Positions 53,843 through 62,316 of a stretch of 64,000 bases of DNA are shown here, piece after piece. This stretch comes from Leucothrix pacifica (GTDB taxonomy: Bacteria; Pseudomonadota; Gammaproteobacteria; Thiotrichales; Thiotrichaceae). The stretch lies in contig NZ_QGKM01000001.1 of NCBI RefSeq assembly GCF_003172875.1, forward strand, positions 55,078-119,077, read 5' to 3'. The position numbers and the translations under genes were made by a program. The notes beneath the pieces were generated by a model, which was given only the letters and a program-made list of their open reading frames with translations, was not told the origin of the DNA and did not search any database. How positions within the stretch are numbered: position 1 is the stretch's first letter; every line of letters starts with the position of its first letter.

Positions 53843-54283
53843 TCAACCCAGAGGGTTAACCACATCTAAAAAATCAAAGTCGACAAAATCTTTGGTATTA
53901 ACCGTATATAAACCGTTCACTCCATTGTCTTTAAGCGTCGCCACGAGTGCTATATCAAACACCTTCTTACGCGTTGTCACTGACTCAAACAGCGTCAAAA
54001 GTGTGTCGAGCTGACTGGCTTTAGGATGCAAAATTGTTACACCTGAGTTTTGGTACTGTTTTACAAGACGCAGAGCATCTGGCAAAGGCAGCGGAGACTC
54101 TAACCGAGACCAGGTAATCACGTTAATGAACTCAACCAATACTTGTGCAGGTATACACACATGAAAATTACCGGCGTCATCCCGCGTATTCAAAATATTC
54201 TCAAGAAACTCTTTTGCGGGCTTATGGAATGCGGAGTCAGCATTGTGAGCATAGACCAACAAGTTAGTATCAACGGCATACAT
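53843..54283 (-). CDS. PIN-domain toxin (VapC-like)
   Basis: From ATG 54283 a 146-residue PIN protein: MYAVDTNLLVYAHNADS with the first aspartate, VLVEFINVITW with a glutamate, KVFDIALVATLKDNG and YTVNTKDF with later acidic residues. The ATG lies four bases after the antitoxin stop with AAAGG just before it. A start at 54316 would overlap the antitoxin gene and is less likely. Predicted RNase. Confidence 0.87.
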   Translation of the reverse strand: MYAVDTNLLVYAHNADSAFHKPAKEFLENILNTRDDAGNFHVCIPAQVLVEFINVITWSRLESPLPLPDALRLVKQYQNSGVTILHPKASQLDTLLTLFESVTTRKKVFDIALVATLKDNGVNGLYTVNTKDFVDFDFLDVVNPLG

Positions 54284-54287
54284 GCCT

Positions 54288-54554
54288 TTACTGGCCTCGC
54301 TCTGAATACAACTCATCTCGATCAGGCATTATGTCACTGCCTAGATTAAAGGTTTCGACTTCAAATGGCTTGTGGTCATTCGCTGTCTGTGGCGGCAAAC
54401 GTGGTGTGAAAGGTAGGCCTCTATTCAGCTCGATTTGTTTTAAAAACATACTAATGGCTTGAGCGGTCGTCATGCCTAGCTGAGAAAGTATTTGGTCAGC
54501 ATTGGCTTTGAGCTCTGGCTCTACGCGCGTTGTGATGATGGCTGTTTTACTCAT
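54288..54554 (-). CDS. RelB/DinJ-family ribbon-helix-helix antitoxin
   Basis: An 88-residue antitoxin: SKTAIITTRVEPELKANADQ and LGMTTAQAISMFLKQIELN are the RHH of the DinJ/RelB type; the tail with PFEVETFNLGSD would bind the toxin. AAAGGA precedes the ATG. DinJ antitoxins normally partner YafQ/RelE-like mRNA interferases; here the partner is a PIN protein, so the module is mixed. Confidence 0.85.
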   Translation of the reverse strand: MSKTAIITTRVEPELKANADQILSQLGMTTAQAISMFLKQIELNRGLPFTPRLPPQTANDHKPFEVETFNLGSDIMPDRDELYSERGQ

Positions 54555-54642
54555 AATCGCATCCTTTTATTTTCCATATGTAATCAAATGTATGACAAGT
54601 GATATCAAAATGCAAACATGAAAATACTAGAACAACTTATAT

Positions 54643-55518
54643 TCATTCCCTAATAAAACTCCCAACCACCTCCCCCTTAAACACCATCCCCGCCGGGCTA
54701 ATCCGATGATGCTTAGGCTCTAAAAAATACAATCGCCTAACCGCGGCCTTATCCGCCAACGGCAAAAAGCACAGCTCCCCCTGATCTGGCACCGCCAGCC
54801 GCGGCAGCAAGGTCACCCCCATACCCTGCTGAATAAACCCCAACAGCGTCACAATGTTATGCACCTGAATCGCGGTATTACTATTTATCCGGACAAACTG
54901 CTCATCACGAATCTGCTCACAAAGGCCATTACTAATAAACGTCACATCCTCAAGCGCCTGCCATGTCAGCGGTTTTTTAGATGTAGCCAAGGAATGATCA
55001 GGCCGACACACCAGCCCAAATGGTTCTTCCAATAGCAACTGATGCTGCAAGTCCTGCGAGGCGAACGACAAGCTAGCCACACCGCAATCCACGCTACCAT
55101 TTCGTACGGCAGTGGCTACCATTACCGAGTCTGTATCGCGCAACTCCAGACGCACATTCGGGGCTTTTTTCTGAAAACGCGACACCACGTCCGGCAGCAA
55201 ATGACTGGCAACGGAAGGCACGGTGGCCACTTTTACCACCCCCATTTTCCCTTGCGTGTAACGCTGCATGATACTTAGTGACTCATCAAAACTACTTAAT
55301 GCGCGACGGCTTTCTTCCAATACAAATTGACCGGTTGGGGTGAGGTTGGCTTTGCGGTCGGTTTCAAATAGTTCAGCGCCCAGTTGTTCGCTGAGTTGTT
55401 TCAGGCTCATGGAAATCGCCGAGGGTGTGCGCCCCAGTATTTCAGAGGCTTCCTGCAAGGTCCCGCAGTCTGCCACAGTGACAAAGGTGCGTAGGTTTTC
55501 TGGTTTTATATTGAGCAT
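54643..55518 (-). CDS. LysR-family regulator of the aldehyde dehydrogenase/dipeptidase operon
   Basis: A 291-residue intact LysR: HTH (LRTFVTVADCGTLQEASEIL, TPSAISMSLKQLSEQLGAEL) and substrate-binding domain with KVATVPSVASHLLPDVV. It is divergent from the aldehyde dehydrogenase gene and 118 bases away from it, so it very likely controls that operon. The effector is unknown. Confidence 0.9.
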   Translation of the reverse strand: MLNIKPENLRTFVTVADCGTLQEASEILGRTPSAISMSLKQLSEQLGAELFETDRKANLTPTGQFVLEESRRALSSFDESLSIMQRYTQGKMGVVKVATVPSVASHLLPDVVSRFQKKAPNVRLELRDTDSVMVATAVRNGSVDCGVASLSFASQDLQHQLLLEEPFGLVCRPDHSLATSKKPLTWQALEDVTFISNGLCEQIRDEQFVRINSNTAIQVHNIVTLLGFIQQGMGVTLLPRLAVPDQGELCFLPLADKAAVRRLYFLEPKHHRISPAGMVFKGEVVGSFIRE

Positions 55519-55636
55519 TTAGTCACCGCCAATTTCATTAAATCTGAAATAATCTTCAATAGTTTAAGATTGACACAAAGCCTAATTACCGTCCATGCTG
55601 CATTTATTCTTACCAATACAGCAACAGATAAGGCTT

Positions 55637-57097
55637 ATGACTCAGAACACACAAAACTACATTGCCGGCGAATGGATGAAAGGTACATCAGAAGTTGAGA
55701 ACCGTAATCCTTCTGATCTCAGCGACCTGATCGGTATGTATGCTCAAGCGGATCATGCACAGCTTGAAATGGCGCTGGATGCCGCGCATGAAGCGAAGAT
55801 GCAATGGGCGAAAGTCGGTTTAGAGCAGCGCCAGAGCATCCTGCACGCGATTGGTGAAGAGATGATGGCTCGTTCCGCTGAGCTGGGTCACTTGCTGGCA
55901 CGTGAAGAAGGCAAGCCGCTGGCAGAGGGTAAAGGTGAGGTGTTCCGCGCGGGTCAATTCTTTACTTATTATGCGGCTGAAGTGCTGCGTCAAATTGGCG
56001 ATACCGCGGACTCCGTTCGTGCCGGTGTTGAAGTGCATGTGGCGCGTGAGCCAGTGGGTGTGGTGGCGATTGTATCGCCCTGGAACTTCCCGACAGCCAC
56101 TGCCGTGTGGAAAATTGCTCCGGCGCTGGCCTTTGGTAATGCGGTGATCTGGAAGCCTGCGAATTTGGTTCCGGCCTCAGCGGTTGCATTGGCAGAAATC
56201 ATCGACCGTCAAACCGCTAATGGCTTGCCAAAAGGTTTATTCAATTTGGTGATGGGTTCAGGCCGTGACATTGGTCAGCGCCTGATTGAAAGCCCACGGG
56301 TTGATGCGATTACCTTTACCGGTTCGGTCGAAGTCGGCAAGCACATCGCTGTGTCGGCAATTGGTAATCTCACCAAGCTGCAAATGGAAATGGGTTCTAA
56401 GAATGCCTTGGCCGTAATGGATGATGGTGATTTAGATATCGCGGTAGCCGCTGCATTGGGTGGTGCATTCGGTGGCACAGGTCAAAAATGTACGGCCTCT
56501 TCCCGTTTGGTGGTTCACAGCGCGATTCATGATGAGTTTGTCGAGCGTTTAGTCGCTGGCGCACAGGCTATGGTGGTTGATCACGCCTTAAAAGAAGGCA
56601 CACAGATTGGCCCGGTGGTGAGTGATGAGCAGCTTCAGCAAAACCTGGAAAGTGTCGCGCTGGCTAAAAGTGAAGGTGCGGAATGGATGTGTGGTGGTGA
56701 GCGTGTCGAGCGTGATACCGAAGGCTATTACATGACCCCTGCCGTGTTTATCGGGTCTAACAATCAAATGAGAGTGAACCGCGAGGAGCTATTCGCACCG
56801 ATGACCTGTGTGATCAAAGTGGACTCGTACGAGGAAGCACTGGCAACGGTGAATGATACGAATTTTGGCCTGACCTCCGGCATTATCACTAACTCTCTGG
56901 CACGTGCCACACACTTCCGCCACAATGCGCAGACCGGTTGTGTGATGGTGAATCTGGCAACGGCAGGCACCGACTATCATGTCCCATTCGGCGGTCGTGG
57001 TGATTCCAGTTATGGCCCGCGTGAGCAAGGTCAATATGCGGCTGAGTTCTACACCACCGTCAAGACCAGCTACATCAGCGCGGGTGAGCCGGAGTAA
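55637..57097 (+). CDS. NAD(P)-dependent aldehyde dehydrogenase (semialdehyde type)
   Basis: Oxidises an aldehyde, probably a semialdehyde, to the acid. The 486-residue protein has SPWNFPTATAVWKIAPALAF, FTGSVEVGKHI, EMGSKNALAVMDD (general-base glutamate) and GGTGQKCTASSR (catalytic cysteine). It resembles 2-oxoglutarate semialdehyde/succinate semialdehyde types. ATG at 55637 with AAGG upstream is preferred to 55595. The next gene starts 3 bases after its stop. Confidence 0.92.
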   Translation: MTQNTQNYIAGEWMKGTSEVENRNPSDLSDLIGMYAQADHAQLEMALDAAHEAKMQWAKVGLEQRQSILHAIGEEMMARSAELGHLLAREEGKPLAEGKGEVFRAGQFFTYYAAEVLRQIGDTADSVRAGVEVHVAREPVGVVAIVSPWNFPTATAVWKIAPALAFGNAVIWKPANLVPASAVALAEIIDRQTANGLPKGLFNLVMGSGRDIGQRLIESPRVDAITFTGSVEVGKHIAVSAIGNLTKLQMEMGSKNALAVMDDGDLDIAVAAALGGAFGGTGQKCTASSRLVVHSAIHDEFVERLVAGAQAMVVDHALKEGTQIGPVVSDEQLQQNLESVALAKSEGAEWMCGGERVERDTEGYYMTPAVFIGSNNQMRVNREELFAPMTCVIKVDSYEEALATVNDTNFGLTSGIITNSLARATHFRHNAQTGCVMVNLATAGTDYHVPFGGRGDSSYGPREQGQYAAEFYTTVKTSYISAGEPE

Positions 57098-57100
57098 GCC

Positions 57101-58081
57101 ATGAACTTTCGCATCGACGGCCTGCAATACGCCAATTGGGGTGAGAAAATTTTCCGTGAAATGCGCGCGGGAGGCATGGATGCGGTTCATGTCACCATCG
57201 CTTATCATGAGAATTTCCGTGAGACTGTTGCCAATATCGAAGCATGGAATCTACTGTTTGAAAAGCACTCCAATTTGATTATTCATGGCAAAACAGCCGC
57301 CGATGTGGACCTGGCAAAACAAACCAATCGCACTACTATTTTCTTTGGTTTTCAAAACCCATCACCGATTGAAGATGACATTGGTTTGGTGGAAATCGTA
57401 CACACACTCGGCGCACGGTTTATGCAGCTGACGTATAACAATCAGTCCTTACTCGCGACCGGTTGCTATGAGGCTGAAGACGCCGGTATTACCCGCATGG
57501 GGCGAGAGGTGATTCGGGAAATGAATCGCGTCGGTCTGGTGGTGGATATGAGTCATTCGGCTGAGCGCTCCACACTGGAAGCTGCTGAAATTAGTGAACG
57601 ACCGATTGTTGTGACGCATGCTAATCCTTATAGCTGGCATCCGGCGCTGCGCAATAAGTCGGATGCTGTGTTGCGAGCCTTGGCAGAGTCGGGCGGTATG
57701 TTGGGCTTTTCGATGTATCCGCATCATTTGGCGGGCAGCACTGATTGTTCGCTGGAAAGCTTCTGCGAAATGATTGCGCGCACAGCGGATTTAATGGGTG
57801 TGGATCATATCGGATTGGGGTCGGATCTTTGTCAGGATCAGCCGGATTCTGTGGTGGAATGGATGCGCGTTGGGCGTTGGACTAAGCAGATTGATTATGG
57901 TGAAGGCTCGGCCAGTGCGCCGGGATTCCCGGATATGCCGGAGTGGTTTGGTGGCAATGCGGACTTTCCGAATATTGAAGCTGGGTTGCGGCAGATTGGG
58001 TTTGATGAGACGGATGTGAATAAGGTGATGGGGAATAATTGGTATCGGTTCTTTGAGGAGAATTTTAAGCCATCCAAGTAG
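57101..58081 (+). CDS. Membrane dipeptidase (M19, renal-dipeptidase family)
   Basis: A zinc-dependent amidohydrolase-fold dipeptidase of 326 residues: FRIDGLQYANWG at the start (in place of the usual DGHND), MQLTYNNQSLLATGCYE, VVDMSHSAERSTLEA, PIVVTHANPY and DHIGLGSDL with metal or substrate residues. In microbes such genes often act on modified amino acids, such as N-acyl or diketopiperazine products, in catabolic clusters. It is translationally close to the aldehyde dehydrogenase gene. The first metal-binding His-x-Asp of classic M19 enzymes is altered to IDG. Confidence 0.87.
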   Translation: MNFRIDGLQYANWGEKIFREMRAGGMDAVHVTIAYHENFRETVANIEAWNLLFEKHSNLIIHGKTAADVDLAKQTNRTTIFFGFQNPSPIEDDIGLVEIVHTLGARFMQLTYNNQSLLATGCYEAEDAGITRMGREVIREMNRVGLVVDMSHSAERSTLEAAEISERPIVVTHANPYSWHPALRNKSDAVLRALAESGGMLGFSMYPHHLAGSTDCSLESFCEMIARTADLMGVDHIGLGSDLCQDQPDSVVEWMRVGRWTKQIDYGEGSASAPGFPDMPEWFGGNADFPNIEAGLRQIGFDETDVNKVMGNNWYRFFEENFKPSK

Positions 58082-58091
58082 CCTTGAAGTA

Positions 58092-58119
58092 ATTTTGGTA
58101 TTGTATATAATACCAAAAT
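58092..58119 (+). promoter_or_regulatory. Overlapping promoter and operator of the PIN/RHH module
   Basis: ATTTTGGTATT (58092-58102) and AATACCAAAAT (58109-58119) are perfect 11-base complements around a 6-base spacer. The spacer and right arm contain TATAAT (58106-58111), with TTGAAG 16 bases upstream (58084-58089). The ATG of the PIN gene is at 58118, so the transcript would be leaderless or nearly so, and a repressor on this palindrome would block it fully. Confidence 0.75.
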
Positions 58120-58546
58120 GGATAACATAAATGTGACAATCGATACTAATGTTTTACTTGGCGCACTCAAGTCCAACAAAGGTGCATCATACAAATTATT
58201 GATGTTACTGACTGAGCGTGTTTTCACAGCCAATATATCTGTTCCACTTTTTATTGAATATGAGTCTGTAGCTAAAAGAACAGAATTAGTCGCGAACCTC
58301 TCAGAAGAAGACATTAATGACATCCTGAATTATTTTTTAAGTAAATCAAACATTCAGAAGATATTCTATTTATGGCGGCCTTTTTTGAAAGACCCCAAAG
58401 ATGATTTAGTACTTGAAGTTGCTGTTAAATCACAGAGCAAATATATTATTACCTTTAACAAAAAAGACTTTGTTGGTTGTGAAAAATTTGGAATTGAAGT
58501 GATGACTCCTTATGAGTTTCTGACCACTAGAGGATTATTATCATGA
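58118..58546 (+). CDS. PIN-domain toxin, first gene of a reversed toxin-antitoxin pair
   Basis: A 142-residue PIN protein: INVTIDTNVLLGALKSNKG with the first aspartate, VPLFIEYESVAKR with a glutamate, DPKDDLVLEVAVKSQSKYII and TFNKKDFVG with later acids. Belongs to the COG1569-like PIN_3 group. The toxin precedes the antitoxin (overlap of four bases, ATGA), the reverse of the classic order. The start codon lies at the end of an autoregulatory palindrome. Confidence 0.87.
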   Translation: MDNINVTIDTNVLLGALKSNKGASYKLLMLLTERVFTANISVPLFIEYESVAKRTELVANLSEEDINDILNYFLSKSNIQKIFYLWRPFLKDPKDDLVLEVAVKSQSKYIITFNKKDFVGCEKFGIEVMTPYEFLTTRGLLS

Positions 58547-58788
58547 GTATATTAAGTTTAAGACTAGCCACTTCATTACATGAAGAGGTCAAGCTTCTTT
58601 CTAAGAGAGAAGGTATTTCAATCAACCAGTTCATTGCTTCAGCTGTTGCCGAAAAAATGTCTGCACTGATGACCGAAGAATATCTGGTTAAGCGTGCTGA
58701 AAAAGGCAGGAAAGATGCATTTTTAGCTGCTATGGCAAAGGTTCCTGATTCAGAACCGGAGCACTATGATCAAATACCTCAAAAGTAG
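58543..58788 (+). CDS. Ribbon-helix-helix antitoxin of the PIN module
   Basis: An 81-residue protein with RHH text SILSLRLATSLHEEVKLLSK and GISINQFIASAVAEKMSAL, then a charged tail KRAEKGRKDAFLAAMAKVPD typical of antitoxins paired with this PIN group. It overlaps the toxin gene by four bases. It should bind the palindrome at 58092-58119. Confidence 0.85.
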   Translation: MSILSLRLATSLHEEVKLLSKREGISINQFIASAVAEKMSALMTEEYLVKRAEKGRKDAFLAAMAKVPDSEPEHYDQIPQK

Positions 58789-58843
58789 CCCTCGGTTGCC
58801 GCTAATCAGGAATGCCTTCTGATAAGCTTTAAATGGGGAGTTA

Positions 58844-59317
58844 ATGGAAATCGTCTTCAAACAAGTAAACCTTAAACGGCACTTTAATTTATGCTACGAA
58901 TTTCGTCGCGACTCCCATTTTTGCAGCTTTGGTACCTACGAAGGCTATGAAGAGTCTGTAATCGGCTACCAAGAAAAAATCCAGCAACGATTAAATAACC
59001 CAAGCTGGCATTACCTACATATCTGGCACGAACAAAAGATCATTGGCCAGTTGGAATTTAAGTCATTCTCGTTTTTAGAGAATACGGGTTACGTCCATTT
59101 AATCTATGTGATTCCTGAATTCAGAGGCTTAGGGGTTGCGGACAAAGCTGAAATGTTAATCGCCGAAAAGTTGAAAAACCAAGGTTGCGTTCAATCTTTA
59201 TTATCAGTCAGTCGTGAAAACGAAAGGGCGGTTAGACATTATCGCCGCTTCGATTGAGTGTATTTAAGAGCCACCCCTAAGCATGAAGTAACTGATTATT
59301 ACATCCGTAAGTTTTGA
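58844..59317 (+). pseudogene. GNAT N-acetyltransferase with a premature TGA near the end
   Basis: The frame encodes a GNAT fold: YVHLIYVIPEFRGLGVADKA is the acetyl-CoA-binding motif A, and SRENERAVRHYRRFD is motif B. It stops at TGA 59255-59257, but in the same frame another 19 sense codons follow (VYLRATPKHEVTDYYIRKF) to a second TGA at 59315-59317. A tryptophan TGG in place of the first TGA would restore a normal GNAT end (RRFDW..L). The 137-residue product may still fold, lacking the last strand. Confidence 0.75.
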
Positions 59318-59342
59318 TTACAGCGAAAGTCAGGAGATTTTA

Positions 59343-59780
59343 GTGTTCAATATAAACTACTGTTTTTATATGCCTTTTATAACCTTCTTACTCATATCCT
59401 GCTCAAATGAAGAAATAGCAAAAGGCCTCGAAGTATCAAATTCTGATAACACGTTTACAGCAAGATACTTCAATGTTGGTTCAGGTGGTGCAGTAGGAAC
59501 CGTCACTGATTTTGTAAACATACAAGAAACAGGAGAAGACTTTGACGATAGCAAGAACATTATATTTCGCTCTGCGGGTGCTATGAGTAGCATGTGTTTG
59601 ACTTGGCTTGGCACCGATCAGTTAGAGATAGGGATATCTAATCACTCATTCGATAAAAACAAAGGGGACGTGATCATTGGAAATACTGAAATAAACATTT
59701 CTCTTGTGAAGGTAGCAAAAGAAAACTGTAAAGGTATCTATGGTTCAATCCAAGCCTACGGAAAACCTTTTAAGAAATAG
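59343..59780 (+). CDS. Small predicted lipoprotein, unknown function
   Basis: A 145-residue protein starting at GTG with AGGAG seven bases upstream. A short signal with lipobox FLLISCSNEE gives a lipidated cysteine near residue 20. The mature part is beta-rich with two cysteines (MSSMCLTWLG and KENCKGIY) that could form a disulfide. No family recognised. It stands alone between a broken GNAT gene and a large unknown gene. Confidence 0.65.
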   Translation: MFNINYCFYMPFITFLLISCSNEEIAKGLEVSNSDNTFTARYFNVGSGGAVGTVTDFVNIQETGEDFDDSKNIIFRSAGAMSSMCLTWLGTDQLEIGISNHSFDKNKGDVIIGNTEINISLVKVAKENCKGIYGSIQAYGKPFKK

Positions 59781-59823
59781 ACCTATAAAGCAAGTCTAAT
59801 ACGTGACATTAAGGAGTCTAAGT

Positions 59824-61635
59824 ATGCTGAATTCCGAAACACAATGTTACTGGAAACCCAACAGCTTCCACCGCTCCCTCGAAACCGTCATGCGCCTCTC
59901 CCGCATAGGCAGCGCACACCAATCCCGCCTATCCTTTATGCGCACCTTACTTCGTCGCATGAAACGCGAGAACTGGCAATTCGAATGCAGTTTATGGGAG
60001 GTGAATGAGCGAGGTGTAGGCCGAGCAGTCTACCAAGCCAAAAACCTAAAACGCACCTATTCACTCGTCGCTTTCGCCCATGATTTACCGGATGAACTGC
60101 GTTCTGACCGCGTGATTGCAGAAGCATGGGATGCCACTTTCACGCTGTTTGATGGCATACCTTCTGAAGCTGATTTACAGCGACTTGCCGATAATGTGCC
60201 AAAGCAAGAAGCAGGACGTGTGTCAGCGACAGAGCTATCGCTTTCACGGGCCAACCGCTCGGTCCGCATGTTTGATTATGTGGCGAATACTTTAGCCAAA
60301 GGCGAGCAGCCAGACCGTGAACAGATTGAACGTGTGGGCTATCTAATGCGCACCACCGCCGTGTATGGTTCAGGAAAATTCGGCGCCGCAGATCGCGATA
60401 AAATTCAGGACAGGGAAGAACTGACAGGGCCGTTTCAGGCTGAGATGTTATCGGTTTGGCTCACTCGTGCTTTCACTCTAGACTTGGTTGAGCACATAGC
60501 AAAGGTACGCGGTGGCGATCAGGCGGTAACGTTGGAACCAAGCTTGCGACGCTGTTTTGGCGTGGGTAATTCAACTGGCTTGGGCATGGCGCCATTCATC
60601 GTCAACCACCCTATTTTGCTGAATAACTGGATGATGGCTCGTGAGGAAGCATTGGCGCGAGTTCGAGGATTAGATAAGGCTGAACCGGCAGCAATAGCAA
60701 GCTTCGGAGCATTTTTAACCCGCGCCACAATCAATGCGGAACAGTGGCAATCAAAGCACCCGATTCAGCAGCCTAAAATTCAAACCTTACAGCAGGAGCT
60801 TCGTCAGTTTACGAATTACTTTGAAGCATTCGACGCCTCGCAGGAGCATCCCTGGAATACCCTTTATGAATGGGCAGAACAACACGTTAGCGAGGAAACT
60901 CAAGAGCAAATCGCTATGTTGATGTTGGAGCCTTATCCTGAGTTAGTGGATGGCTTAACAGATTGTATGAATGCAGATGAAACGCTGCCGCTGATTGATG
61001 CTTCAATGTCGATCCAGGCCATGCGGGATTTATTGCGAGAGCATTATCACTGGGCATTAACGATGGATTTCACTGACAATAGCAGCCGCAGTCGTTTTTG
61101 GTATGTCTCTGAGGAAAAGCTAGAGCCGCGTTTGGGTGAGCGATTTGATGAGCCGGGTATGGAGCTGGAGCAACCATTATGTGTGGCATGGCATGTGTGG
61201 CAGCTGGATCAGGCATTGAAGGATATCTGCAACTCAAATACTGAGGGTCATTCAACTCAAACACCAATATCACATCACAAGCCAATGCCAGAATTAGCCC
61301 CTACATCAGAAAAAAACAGTCACCCCATGACAGGGAACTCCCGACTTGCCGAATTCCTATTAGCGAAGCCTGAGTTTAGGCACATTGTCCGCCGCGTACA
61401 AATGGCGGTGAAATACCCTTATATGGAAATCCGCGATAACCTGATTGACTCCGACATGTTGCCAATCGACCTGCTCCGCCTGAAATTATCTTTCTTTGGT
61501 GCGACGCGTTTTGATCCCCGATCTGATCGGTGGGTTCGCATTACCATGTTCCAAAATGCACCGTTTCCTCATGAATTAGCTGAGCAGTCAGCCGATGACT
61601 GGGCTTATCCACCCTTGGCGGCGACGGCAACATGA
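59824..61635 (+). CDS. Large uncharacterised protein coupled to a DUF3726 protein
   Basis: A 603-residue soluble protein with no signal peptide, starting at ATG 59824 after AAGGAG. It is rich in charged helices; segments include LKRTYSLVAFAHDLPDELRS, VGYLMRTTAVYGSGKFGAAD, RRCFGVGNSTGLGMAPFIVN and RVQMAVKYPYMEIRDNLIDS. A low-complexity stretch (about 485-515) splits the last domain. I recognise no catalytic motif. It overlaps the next gene by four bases, so the two products very likely act together. Similar pairs occur in other Proteobacteria but I know of no assigned role. Confidence 0.7.
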   Translation: MLNSETQCYWKPNSFHRSLETVMRLSRIGSAHQSRLSFMRTLLRRMKRENWQFECSLWEVNERGVGRAVYQAKNLKRTYSLVAFAHDLPDELRSDRVIAEAWDATFTLFDGIPSEADLQRLADNVPKQEAGRVSATELSLSRANRSVRMFDYVANTLAKGEQPDREQIERVGYLMRTTAVYGSGKFGAADRDKIQDREELTGPFQAEMLSVWLTRAFTLDLVEHIAKVRGGDQAVTLEPSLRRCFGVGNSTGLGMAPFIVNHPILLNNWMMAREEALARVRGLDKAEPAAIASFGAFLTRATINAEQWQSKHPIQQPKIQTLQQELRQFTNYFEAFDASQEHPWNTLYEWAEQHVSEETQEQIAMLMLEPYPELVDGLTDCMNADETLPLIDASMSIQAMRDLLREHYHWALTMDFTDNSSRSRFWYVSEEKLEPRLGERFDEPGMELEQPLCVAWHVWQLDQALKDICNSNTEGHSTQTPISHHKPMPELAPTSEKNSHPMTGNSRLAEFLLAKPEFRHIVRRVQMAVKYPYMEIRDNLIDSDMLPIDLLRLKLSFFGATRFDPRSDRWVRITMFQNAPFPHELAEQSADDWAYPPLAATAT

Positions 61636-62288
61636 TTTATTCCTTAAGTGAAATTGATGCGCAGTGTAAAAAGGCGGCGCGGGGTGCGGGATTTGATTGG
61701 GGATATGCTGAAGAAGCAGGGAAGGCAGCGCGTTGGTTGGCGGCGATGCAGTTGCCGGGTGCGGCTTTATTAGCGGAGTATTTACCACAGTATCTTGAGC
61801 ATCCTGAACGGTTTCAGACGCCGTTGTTACGTGTCGATAGCGTCGATAGTGATGTGATTAATGAGTCAGTACTCACAAACCTTTGCCCAATAAAAACAGC
61901 GGCCTGCCTTTGTGATGAAGCAGGTGTATTAAGCACACAACCGTTGTCATTGGGGAAAATGGCATATCCGTTATTGTTATTGCCTGCTGTGGCGATGGTT
62001 AGTCAGCAAAAACACTTAATGCTGGAGTTATCCTGTGAAGGAATGAAAGTTGTTTGTAGCCCTGATGGTATCGAGGTTTTAGACAAGCAACGGCTCGATA
62101 CACCAATACCGAGCGACGTTAGCTTGCAGGTATTAACGAATCAGGGGACTATGAAACAAGCGCACACGCTTGGGTATTTAGGGCAAGATATTGACGATTC
62201 GCATTGGCAAGCGCTGGCGAGTCTGGCACATAAGACTTATGTACCAGCTACTGAAGCATCACGCAGAGGTGCCGGGCCTGCTGATTAA
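61632..62288 (+). CDS. DUF3726-family protein
   Basis: A 218-residue cytoplasmic protein starting MIYSLSEIDAQCKKAARGAG followed by GYAEEAGKAARWLA, the hallmark of DUF3726. Its start overlaps the 603-residue gene by four bases (ATGA). The rest contains possible beta-strand text and a single late region SHWQALASLAHKTYVPA. No function is known; the coupling to the large gene is the only clue. Confidence 0.78.
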   Translation: MIYSLSEIDAQCKKAARGAGFDWGYAEEAGKAARWLAAMQLPGAALLAEYLPQYLEHPERFQTPLLRVDSVDSDVINESVLTNLCPIKTAACLCDEAGVLSTQPLSLGKMAYPLLLLPAVAMVSQQKHLMLELSCEGMKVVCSPDGIEVLDKQRLDTPIPSDVSLQVLTNQGTMKQAHTLGYLGQDIDDSHWQALASLAHKTYVPATEASRRGAGPAD

Positions 62289-62316
62289 CTCCACCCAACC
62301 TAAGCGGGACGCACGT

